A stretch of 64,000 nucleotides of DNA from the NCBI RefSeq assembly GCF_002760655.1, contig NZ_PDOC01000004.1, positions 186,001-250,000 of the forward strand, in the 5' to 3' direction. Below are positions 54,534 through 64,000 of this stretch, piece by piece. Numbering within the stretch: the stretch's first letter is position 1; each line of letters opens with the position of its first letter. The position numbers and the translations under genes are program-made. The notes beneath the pieces were generated by a model. It was given only the letters and a program-made list of their open reading frames with translations, ran no database searches and was not told the DNA's origin. The stretch is from Massilia eurypsychrophila. Lineage in GTDB: Bacteria; Pseudomonadota; Gammaproteobacteria; Burkholderiales; Burkholderiaceae_D.

Positions 54534-55469
54534 ATGACTGTACTGATCAGCGAATTCATGGACGAAGGCGCGGTGGCCGCGCTGGCCGCAGAATTCGCCA
54601 CCGACTACGATCCGGACCTGGTCGACCACCGCGCCGCGCTGCTGGCGCGCGTGGCCGGCGCCACTGCGCTGATCGTGCGCAACCGCACCCAGGTCGATGG
54701 CGCCGTGCTCGACGCCGCGCCGCTGTTGCGGGTGGTGGGACGCTTGGGTGTTGGCCTCGACAATATCGACGTGGCCGCCTGCGCGGCGCGCGGCGTGGCC
54801 GTCATTCCCGCCACCGGCGCGAACGCGCTGGCGGTGGCCGAATACGTGATCTGCACGGCGATGGCGCTGCTGCGCCAGGCCTACACGCGCAGCGGCGAAA
54901 CGGCCGCCGGCGCCTGGCCGCGCGGCGCCTTGTCGAATGGCCGCGAAATCGGCGGCAAGACGCTCGGCCTGATCGGCTTCGGCGGCATCGGCCAGCTATG
55001 CGCCAGCCTGGCCCGGGGCCTCGGCATGCAGGTCGTCGCGCATGATCCGCTGCTGGCCGCCGCCTCGCCGCTGTGGGCGCAAACCGGCGTCGGCCGGCGC
55101 TCGCTCGAGGCGCTGCTGGCCGAGTCGGACGTGGTGTCGCTGCACGCGCCGCTCACGCCCGGCACGCGCAACCTGATCGACGCCGCCGCGCTTGGACGCA
55201 TGCGCGCCGGTGCTATTCTGGTCAACACCTCGCGCGGCGGCATCGTCGACGAAACGGCGCTCTCTGCCGCGCTGCACTCCGGGCATTTGGGCGGCGCGGC
55301 GATCGACGTGTTCGAGCAGGAGCCGCTAGGCGCCGGTAGCGCGCTGGCCGACGCGCCCAACGCGATCCTGACGCCGCATATTGCCGGCGTGACGTCCGAA
55401 TCGAACCTGCGCGTCAGCGGCCTGATCGCCGAACGGGTGGCCGCCTTGCTGCGCACTGCGCCACATTAA
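54534..55469 (+). CDS. slcC: (S)-sulfolactate dehydrogenase-like 2-hydroxyacid dehydrogenase
   Basis: A 311-residue NAD-dependent D-2-hydroxyacid dehydrogenase. GFGGIGQLCASLARGLGM is the nucleotide-binding loop, and the catalytic trio is Arg in NTSRGG, Glu near DVFEQEPL and His in LTPHIAGVT. The N-terminal VLISEFMDE and VVGRLGVGLDNID resemble SlcC, which oxidises (S)-sulfolactate to sulfopyruvate. Close relatives are phosphoglycerate dehydrogenases, so substrate is deduced from the gene context (suyA, suyB, comC). GGAG precedes ATG 54534. Confidence 0.7.
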   Translation: MTVLISEFMDEGAVAALAAEFATDYDPDLVDHRAALLARVAGATALIVRNRTQVDGAVLDAAPLLRVVGRLGVGLDNIDVAACAARGVAVIPATGANALAVAEYVICTAMALLRQAYTRSGETAAGAWPRGALSNGREIGGKTLGLIGFGGIGQLCASLARGLGMQVVAHDPLLAAASPLWAQTGVGRRSLEALLAESDVVSLHAPLTPGTRNLIDAAALGRMRAGAILVNTSRGGIVDETALSAALHSGHLGGAAIDVFEQEPLGAGSALADAPNAILTPHIAGVTSESNLRVSGLIAERVAALLRTAPH

Positions 55470-55533
55470 ACGACAACGCGGTGCGCGGCGCTTGTGCCTT
55501 GCCCCGCTTCACTTTTCCGCCCCAGGAGCGACC

Positions 55534-56553
55534 ATGCCGCGTCATTCTATTGAACACCTCACCGAACTTGCCGTGCGCGCGCTCGAAGCGGCCGGCGCCA
55601 ATGCGCCCGCGGCCCGCGCCAGCGCGCGGGCGCTGGTTGCGGCCGACGCCCAGGGACTGAACTCGCACGGCCTGTCGCGCATCCCGCAGTACACCACTTT
55701 CCTGCGTAACGGCCGCAGTGTGGGCAGCGCCGAACCTTCCATCCGCAACGCCAAAGGAGCGGCCGCGCTGGTCGATGCCCACTGCGGCATGGCCTACGCG
55801 GCGTGCGACCTGGCGGTCGAACGCTGCATCGCCAACGCGCGTGAATTTGGCATCGGCTGCGTCGGTGTCACAAACAGCAACCACTTCGGCGCCGCCGCCC
55901 TGCACCTTGAAGCAATCGGCGCGGCGGGCATGGTGGGCATGGCGTTTTCCAATTCACCGGCGGCGATGCCGGCCTGGGGCGGGCGCACGCCGCTGTTCGG
56001 CACCAATCCGATCGCCGCCATTTTCCCGCGCCGCCGCGCAGAGCCGCTGGTCATCGACCTGGCGCTGAGCGAGACGGCGCGCGGCAAGATCATGCTTGCC
56101 GCCAAAGAAGGCAAGCCGATTCCGGCCGGCTGGGCGGTCGACCGCGACGGCAAGCCTACTACCGATGCGCGCGAAGCGCTGGCCGGCAGCATGCTGCCGG
56201 CGGGCGGCGTCAAGGGCGCGATGCTGGCGCTGACGGTGGAACTGCTGGCGGTGGCGCTGACCGGCGCCGCGTTCGGCTTCGAGGCCGACTCCTTTTTTAC
56301 CGATGAAGGCAATCAGCCGCGGCTTGGCCAACTGTTCCTGGCGGTCGACCCGGGCGCGCTGGCCGGCGCCGACGCCTATTTTTCGCGCACCGAGGTACTG
56401 GTGGCGGCCATGCTGGACGACGACGCCGTGCGCCTTCCTGGCGAACGCCGGCGCCAGCTCGCTGCCGATGCGGCGCGCGACGGCATTAACATCCCCGACG
56501 CCCTGTACCAGCAGATCACCGCGCTGGCGGCCGGCCAATTCAGAAGACCTTGA
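55534..56553 (+). CDS. comC: (R)-sulfolactate dehydrogenase-like (malate/L-lactate dehydrogenase family)
   Basis: A 339-residue member of the Ldh_2 family, unrelated in fold to classical lactate dehydrogenases. LNSHGLSRIPQYTTFLRNGR, the NSNHFGAAALH active-site His region and AWGGRTPLFGTNPIA are standard. ComC proteins interconvert sulfopyruvate and (R)-sulfolactate; together with SlcC it would turn (S)-sulfolactate into the (R) form that SuyAB cleaves. Other members reduce imino acids or ureidoglycolate. AGGAG lies upstream of ATG 55534. It is the last gene of the suyAB-slcC-comC operon and ends before a terminator. Confidence 0.7.
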   Translation: MPRHSIEHLTELAVRALEAAGANAPAARASARALVAADAQGLNSHGLSRIPQYTTFLRNGRSVGSAEPSIRNAKGAAALVDAHCGMAYAACDLAVERCIANAREFGIGCVGVTNSNHFGAAALHLEAIGAAGMVGMAFSNSPAAMPAWGGRTPLFGTNPIAAIFPRRRAEPLVIDLALSETARGKIMLAAKEGKPIPAGWAVDRDGKPTTDAREALAGSMLPAGGVKGAMLALTVELLAVALTGAAFGFEADSFFTDEGNQPRLGQLFLAVDPGALAGADAYFSRTEVLVAAMLDDDAVRLPGERRRQLAADAARDGINIPDALYQQITALAAGQFRRP

Positions 56554-56557
56554 CATT

Positions 56558-56595
56558 GTCCTGGCCAGTGAGTTTGGCCAGGACGATATTTTTTG
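56558..56595 (+). terminator. intrinsic terminator after comC
   Basis: GTCCTGGCCA-GTGAGTT-TGGCCAGGAC is a 10-bp perfect stem followed after three bases by ATTTTTT. It lies between the convergent ends of comC and glpD and may serve both, though the T-run favours the plus strand. Confidence 0.85.
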
Positions 56596-58112
56596 TCACG
56601 GGCGGTGCTGCGCCAGCCACCGCCGCACGTTTTCCACCTCAGCGCTATCGCACGACAGGCCAAGCTTGGTGCGGCGCCACAGCACATCGTCCGCATCAGC
56701 TGCCCATTCGACCTCGGCCAGGTAGCGCAACTCGCATTCAAACAGACCTGGCGCCAGTTCCGCCCCCAGTTGCGCCAGCGAGGACACGCCGCCCAGCATC
56801 CGCGCCGCACGGCTGCCGTAGCCGCGCGCGTAGCGCAAGGCAAGCGGCTCCGGCAGCCACGGATGGGCCGCCCGGAACCGCGCCAGGAACGGGGCAAAGG
56901 CATCGCCGTTCGCCAGTTCGCCGGCGTCCTCCAGGTCGCCGCCCGGCAGCGGCTCCTGCGCGGTCCAGTCGGCGCCGGTGCAGGCCAGGCGTGGCGCCAG
57001 CAATCCAAGCGCCTCCTCGGCCAATTTGCGGTAAGTGGTGATCTTGCCGCCCCATACGTGCAGCAGCGGCGGACCGCCTGCCGGCATGTCGAGCAGATAA
57101 TCGCGCGTGACGGCCGACGCCTCGCCGGCGCTGTCATCCAACAGCGGGCGCACGCCGGAGTAGGTCCACACCACGTCGGCCTTGCCGATCTGCTTGTGAA
57201 AGTAGGCGTTGGTCAGCCGGCACAGGTAGTCGACTTCATCTTCGCCGATCGCCACCTTCGCGGGATCGCCCTTGTATTCAAGGTCGGTCGTTCCGATCAG
57301 CGTGTAGTGCTCCTGGTAAGGAATCGCGAACACGATGCGGCGGTCCGAATTTTGAATGATATAGGCGTAAGGGTGCGTGAACAGGCGTGGCACCACGATG
57401 TGGCTGCCTTTTACCAGCCGCAGCGCGCGCGGCTTGGCCTGGCCCGACGCGAGCTGAGCGACCTGCGCCGCCCACGGCCCGGCCGCGTTGACCACCGCAC
57501 GCGCCTTGACCTGGAAATGCCGCGCCCCTTCCAGCGTGGCCAGCCAGCCGTCGCCGTCGCGCGCCACATGCGTGCAGCTGGTGCGCGTGAGGATGCGCGC
57601 GCCGCGCTCGTGCGCATCGAGCGCATTGAGCACGACCAGGCGGGCGTCGTCGACCCAGCCATCGGAATACTCGAATCCGCGCTGCCGGCCGCCTTTGAGC
57701 GGCATCCCGGCCACATGGTCGTTCAGGCGGATGCCGCGCGAGGCCGGCAGGAAGGCACGCCGCGCCAGGTGATCGTACAAGAACAGGCCGGCGCGGATCA
57801 TCCAGGCCGGCCGCGTGCTGGCCTCATGCGGCATGACGAAACGCAGCGGCCAGATGATATGGGGCGCCAGGCGCAGCAGCACTTCCCGCTCGCGCAAGGC
57901 CTTGCGCACCAGGCCGAACTCGTAGTATTCGAGGTAGCGCAAGCCGCCATGAACGAGCTTGGTGCTCGCCGACGACGTGTGCTGCGCCAGGTCGTCGCGC
58001 TCGCATAGCACCACCGACAGGCCACGGCCGGCGGCGTCGCGCGCGATGCCCGCGCCATTGATGCCGCCGCCGATCACCAGCAGGTCGCAGGCAATCTCCT
58101 GCACCGCGGCGG

Positions 58113-58116
<4 letters not shown>
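56596..58116 (-). CDS. glpD: aerobic glycerol-3-phosphate dehydrogenase
   Basis: A 506-residue flavoprotein that oxidises glycerol-3-phosphate to dihydroxyacetone phosphate at the membrane. [23 protein letters not shown] is the FAD-binding start, followed by [16 protein letters not shown] (family-specific), and [17 protein letters not shown] in the C-terminal domain. The start is GTG at 58116 overlapping the glpK stop (GTGA). With glpK it forms a two-gene glycerol-use operon set between the sulfolactate genes and the dehydratase/ABC operon. Confidence 0.95.
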
Positions 58117-59606
<1,490 letters not shown>

Positions 59607-59660
59607 TGGCTTCCTTCCTGGTGTACTTTACGGCTGGCGGATTGTTAAAACAAACTTTCG

Positions 59661-59689
59661 TTGACATCGAAGATGAATCACTTTATGGT
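59661..59689 (+). promoter_or_regulatory. sigma-70 promoter of the dehydratase-aldolase-ABC operon
   Basis: A consensus TTGACA (59661-59666), 17-bp spacer and TATGGT (59684-59689), about 100 bp before the dehydratase start and reading away from glpK. Confidence 0.6.
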
Positions 59690-59700
59690 AGACATATTAA

Positions 59701-59712
59701 TCATCTATATGA
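59701..59712. promoter_or_regulatory. operator-like core TCATCTATATGA
   Basis: TCAT-CTAT-ATGA is an inverted repeat just downstream of the dehydratase promoter. It shares TCATCTANNTGA with the palindrome at 52915-52928 before suyA, so one GntR/HutC regulator may control both operons. Confidence 0.5.
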
Positions 59713-59791
59713 ATCTTACGGCCAAAGGTGGTGCTGCGCAAGGCAAAAGATCGCCCGCGCACACGTTGGCATACCCGAATCGAAGGAACGC

Positions 59792-61528
59792 ATGGCCACA
59801 TCGACACCACGTCGCCCCCTGTCGGAATTACGCAGCCAGCGCTGGCTGGCGCCGGACGACATGCGTTCGTTCGCGCACCGCCAGCGGCTGCAGCAAATGG
59901 GACTGCGGCGCGAAGAGTTCATGGGCCGTCCCGTCATCGCCATCATCAATACCTGGAGCGACCTGTCGCCCTGCCATGCCCACTTGCGCGAGCGCGCCGA
60001 CGCTGTGCGGCGCGGCATCCTGCTCGCCGGCGGCTTCCCGGTCGAACTGCCGGCCATGTCGCTGGGCGAAGTGATGGTCAAGCCGACCACCATGATCTAC
60101 CGGAATTTCCTGGCGATGGAAGTCGAGGAGCTGCTGCGCTCCCTGCCGATCGACGGCGCCGTGCTGCTCGGCGGCTGCGACAAGACCACGCCCGGCATGC
60201 TGATGGGCGCCATCAGCATGGACATCCCGGTGATCTTCTGTCCGGCCGGCCCGATGCTCAATGACCGCCATCGCGGCCACAGCGTCGGCGCCGGCACCCA
60301 CACCCGCATGTTCTGGGACGACTACGTCGCCGGCGCCATCGACCAGCCGGAGTGGATACGGCTCGAAGCGAAGATGACGCGCTCGCCCGGCACCTGCAAC
60401 ACGATGGGCACGGCCAGCACCATGACCGCGATCGCCGAGGCGATGGGCATGACCTTGCCGGGCGCGTCGAGCATTCCGGCGATGGACTCGAACCATCCGC
60501 GCATGGCCGCGCAGTGCGGCGCGCGCGCCGTCGACATGGTGTGGGAAGACCTGAAGCCGTCGCGCATCCTCACCCGCGCCGCCATCGACAACGGCGTGGT
60601 GGCATACATGGCGCTGGGCGGCTCGACCAACGCGGCGATCCACCTGGTCGCCATCGCCGGGCGCGCCGGCATTAACCTGACGCTCGACCAGATGGCGCGC
60701 ACGGCCACCACGGTACCGGTGCTGGCCAACCTGTTCCCGTCCGGCGACAAGCTGATGGAAGACTTCTATTACGCCGGCGGCCTGCCCGCGCTGCTGGCCG
60801 AGGTGGCGCCGCAGCTCGCACTCGATTGTCTTACCGTGACCGGCCGCACACTGGGCGAAAACATCGCCAGTGCCTCCAGCACCGATGCGCAGGTGATCCG
60901 CTCCCTCGCCGAGCCGGTGTCGGCGCTTGGCGCGCTGGCTGTTTTGCGCGGCAACCTGTGCCCGGACGGCGCCGTCATCAAGCCATCTGCCGCCAATCCG
61001 AAATTCTTCCGCCACCGCGGCCGCGCGCTGGTGTTCGATTCGAACGCCGACATGCTGGCGCGGATCAACCAGAGCGACCTCGATGTGGATGAGGACACGG
61101 TGCTCATTTTGCGCAACGGCGGACCGATCGGCGCGCCCGGCATGCCGGAATGGGGCAATCTGCCGATACCGAAAAAGCTGCTGCAGGCGGGCGTGCGCGA
61201 CATGCTGCGCGTGTCGGATGCGCGCATGAGCGGCACCCATTACGGCACCTGCGTACTGCACGTCACGCCCGAAGCGGCCGTCGGCGGCCCGTTGGCGCTG
61301 GTGGCGACCGGCGACATCATCGAACTCGATCTCGACGCCGGCTCGCTCAACATGATGGTCAGCGACGACGAACTGGCGCGTCGGCGCGCCGCGTGGCAAG
61401 CGCCGGTGCACCCTTACCGGCGCGGCTACACGCGCCTTTACATCGAACACGTAACGCAGGCCGACAAGGGCTGCGACCTCGACTTCCTGCTGGGGAACGA
61501 GCCGACGCCGGAGCCGCCCATCTTCTGA
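59792..61528 (+). CDS. IlvD/Edd-family sugar-acid dehydratase
   Basis: A 578-residue [2Fe-2S] dehydratase. NTWSDLSPCHAH, GGCDKTTPGMLMG and SPGTCNTMGTASTM contain the three cluster cysteines; GASSIPAMDSNH and SDARMSGTHYGTC the Mg2+ and catalytic-Ser region. Overall layout matches L-arabonate/D-xylonate and sulfogluconate dehydratase types rather than the biosynthetic IlvD, and there are no branched-chain genes nearby. It would convert an aldonate to a 2-keto-3-deoxy acid for the aldolase encoded next. AAGGAA precedes ATG 59792. The sulfogluconate role is a hypothesis. Confidence 0.85.
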   Translation: MATSTPRRPLSELRSQRWLAPDDMRSFAHRQRLQQMGLRREEFMGRPVIAIINTWSDLSPCHAHLRERADAVRRGILLAGGFPVELPAMSLGEVMVKPTTMIYRNFLAMEVEELLRSLPIDGAVLLGGCDKTTPGMLMGAISMDIPVIFCPAGPMLNDRHRGHSVGAGTHTRMFWDDYVAGAIDQPEWIRLEAKMTRSPGTCNTMGTASTMTAIAEAMGMTLPGASSIPAMDSNHPRMAAQCGARAVDMVWEDLKPSRILTRAAIDNGVVAYMALGGSTNAAIHLVAIAGRAGINLTLDQMARTATTVPVLANLFPSGDKLMEDFYYAGGLPALLAEVAPQLALDCLTVTGRTLGENIASASSTDAQVIRSLAEPVSALGALAVLRGNLCPDGAVIKPSAANPKFFRHRGRALVFDSNADMLARINQSDLDVDEDTVLILRNGGPIGAPGMPEWGNLPIPKKLLQAGVRDMLRVSDARMSGTHYGTCVLHVTPEAAVGGPLALVATGDIIELDLDAGSLNMMVSDDELARRRAAWQAPVHPYRRGYTRLYIEHVTQADKGCDLDFLLGNEPTPEPPIF

Positions 61529-61591
61529 CCCGGCCTCCATCGCCGCCGGCGCACCGCATAACAACAACGAACAACAACACGAGACAAGACC

Positions 61592-62403
61592 ATGGATATC
61601 CTGAACAATCCGTTCCGCGCGCTGCTCGCTGCCGGCTCGCCGCCGCTTGGCACCTGGCTCATGTCCGGCTCCCCGGCGACGGCCGAAGCGATGGGCTGCG
61701 CCGGCTTTGACTGGCTGTGCGTCGACATGGAGCATGTGCCGCTTGGCTTTGGCGACGCCATCGCGATCTTGCAGGCGATCGCCGGCACCCGCGCCTGCCC
61801 GGTGCTGCGCGTGGCCTGGAACGACCAGGTGCTGGTCAAGCGCGCGCTCGACATTGGCGCCCAGACATTGATGTTCCCGTTCGTCGAGAACGCCGATGAG
61901 GCACGCCGTGCGGTCGCCTCGACACGCTACCCGGCGCCGGGACAGGAAACGCCCGGCACGCGCGGCTACGCCGCCATGCACCGCGCCAGCCGCTACGGCA
62001 CCGCGCAAGGCTACAACGAGCGCGCCAACGATGCCATCGTGCGCATCATCCAGATCGAAACACCGGGCTCGCTCGCGCGGCTGGAAGAAATCGCCGCCAT
62101 CGACGGTGTCGACGCGCTGTTCGTCGGGCCCGGCGACATGGCCGCAGCTCTGGGCCATTTGGGCGACATCGCTCACCCGGATGTGCAGGCTGCCATTGCC
62201 GACGCCGCGCGGCGCGCCAAAGCGGTCGGCAAACCGATTGGCATCGTCGGCCCGACGCCGGAGATGGTGGCCAGGTTCATCGCCTACGGCTACTCGTACG
62301 TGGCGGTCGCGTCGGACATGGGCATGATGATGCGCCAGGCGAACGCCTTCCTGGCCGACCTGCGCGCCATTCCTGGAGTCGCACTCAACACCGGGGCCTA
62401 CTG

Positions 62404-62404
<1 letters not shown>
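61592..62404 (+). CDS. HpcH/HpaI-family class II aldolase
   Basis: A 270-residue divalent-metal aldolase of the family that cleaves 2-keto-3-deoxy acids to pyruvate plus an aldehyde. [10 protein letters not shown] holds the conserved His, RVAWND the Arg, and the metal ligands are Glu in IQIETPG and Asp in [23 protein letters not shown] is typical. It follows the dehydratase by 63 bp and its stop overlaps the start of the ABC ATPase gene (TGATG). In the sulfo-Entner-Doudoroff route such an enzyme cuts 2-keto-3,6-dideoxy-6-sulfogluconate into pyruvate and sulfolactaldehyde, matching the sulfolactate genes nearby, but other sugar acids are possible. Confidence 0.85.
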
Positions 62405-63528
<1,124 letters not shown>

Positions 63529-63531
63529 CCG

Positions 63532-64000
63532 ATGCATCCGCCTCCCGTTATGACACGCTTGCTGCTGTGCGCCGCACTGCTGGGCGGCGCCTGCCAGCAC
63601 GCCCTGGCCGAGACGCGCCTGCGCGTGTTCGTCGGCGCGCAGCAGCGTCCCGAAGTGATGCAACAGGTGTTTGCCCGCTACATGGCCCTGCACCCCGGCG
63701 TTGTGATCGAAGCCGAAACGGGCGGCGCCACGTCCGAGCTGCAGTCGCGCTACCTGAACATGATGCTGAGCGCGCGCGATAGCCACCTCGACGTCTTCCT
63801 GATCGATATCGTGCGCCCCGCGCAGTACGCCGCGGCCAGCTGGCTCGAGCCGCTCGACCGCTACCTTGGCGCCGAGCGCGATACGCTCATCGACAGCTAC
63901 CTGCCGGCGTACCGGCAGTCGAACGTCATCAACGGCAAGCTGGTGGCGCTGCCCGGCTTTGCCGATGCCCAGTTCCTCTACTACCGCAAGGACCTGCTGG
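63532..64000 (+). CDS. extracellular sugar-binding protein of the ABC transporter, 5' part
   Basis: The first 156 codons of a family 1 extracellular solute-binding protein; the gene runs past the window. A signal peptide spans LLLCAALLGGACQHALA, then RLRVFVGAQQRPEVMQQVFARYM and LDVFLIDIVRPAQYAAASWLEPLDRYL are the usual N-lobe strands, with LPGFADAQFLYYRKDLL at the cut end. It starts 4 bp after the ATPase gene. Such proteins bind sugars, oligosaccharides or sugar derivatives in the periplasm; a sulfonated sugar or its glycerol adduct is the guess from context. Confidence 0.88.
   Translation, partial: MHPPPVMTRLLLCAALLGGACQHALAETRLRVFVGAQQRPEVMQQVFARYMALHPGVVIEAETGGATSELQSRYLNMMLSARDSHLDVFLIDIVRPAQYAAASWLEPLDRYLGAERDTLIDSYLPAYRQSNVINGKLVALPGFADAQFLYYRKDLL

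Noticed and set aside
59792-61528. Biosynthetic dihydroxy-acid dehydratase (ilvD)
   Set aside because: The sequence layout and the aldolase/ABC neighbours fit a sugar-acid dehydratase; no branched-chain amino acid genes are nearby.
59828-62176. Long minus-strand open frame opposite the dehydratase and aldolase genes
   Set aside because: Arg/His/Ala-rich antisense translation without domains; the plus-strand enzymes are clear.

Overview
The window looks like chromosomal DNA of a high-GC betaproteobacterium of the Oxalobacteraceae (Massilia/Duganella/Janthinobacterium type). This is inferred from the housekeeping gene order (pilBCD, coaE, zapD, yacG, NUDIX, DUF815 ATPase, argJ, secA, DUF721, lpxC), the very GC-rich codon use, and the many exported enzymes and TonB/MipA outer-membrane proteins. 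No rRNA, tRNA, CRISPR array, prophage or intact insertion sequence was seen.

Layout. 1-7.9 kb: end of a BMP-type (nucleoside-like) ABC permease, a metallophosphoesterase/hydrolase pair, a frameshifted DUF5916 gene, small hydrolases and a TetR-linked metallo-beta-lactamase-fold protein. 8-25 kb: a purine and nucleic-acid scavenging region with exported S1/P1 nuclease, 5'-nucleotidase lipoprotein, TonB receptor, exported adenosine deaminase, and cytoplasmic guanine deaminase, xanthine dehydrogenase (xdhABC), puuE and hiuH. Together these could take extracellular nucleic acid through nucleosides and bases to urate breakdown. 25-29 kb: a ClpP-like protein, then a porin / small periplasmic binding protein / chemoreceptor cluster behind an FNR-like site. 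29.7-51 kb: the conserved pil-coaE-argJ-secA-lpxC housekeeping string, broken by several lineage-specific insertions (VOC protein plus two universal stress proteins; dadA next to a repeat hairpin; an acyltransferase/hydrolase pair; a decayed toxin-antitoxin module). Three places carry arrays of one short repeat (GGGGTCAGGTCTGAC...) in head-to-head orientation.

52-64 kb: the most interesting region. A GntR/HutC regulator faces an operon whose four genes match the known sulfolactate pathway: SuyA and SuyB (sulfolactate sulfo-lyase), an SlcC-like (S)-sulfolactate dehydrogenase and a ComC-like (R)-sulfolactate dehydrogenase. Next to it are glpD-glpK and, divergently, an IlvD/Edd sugar-acid dehydratase, an HpcH/HpaI aldolase and a sugar ABC transporter that runs off the window. 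Dehydratase plus pyruvate-forming aldolase plus sulfolactate desulfonation plus glycerol use is what would be expected for breakdown of sulfoquinovose or sulfoquinovosyl-glycerol by a sulfo-Entner-Doudoroff route down to pyruvate and sulfite. This is a hypothesis: the glycosidase, sulfoquinovose dehydrogenase, lactonase and sulfolactaldehyde dehydrogenase are not in the window and would have to lie beyond its right end or elsewhere.
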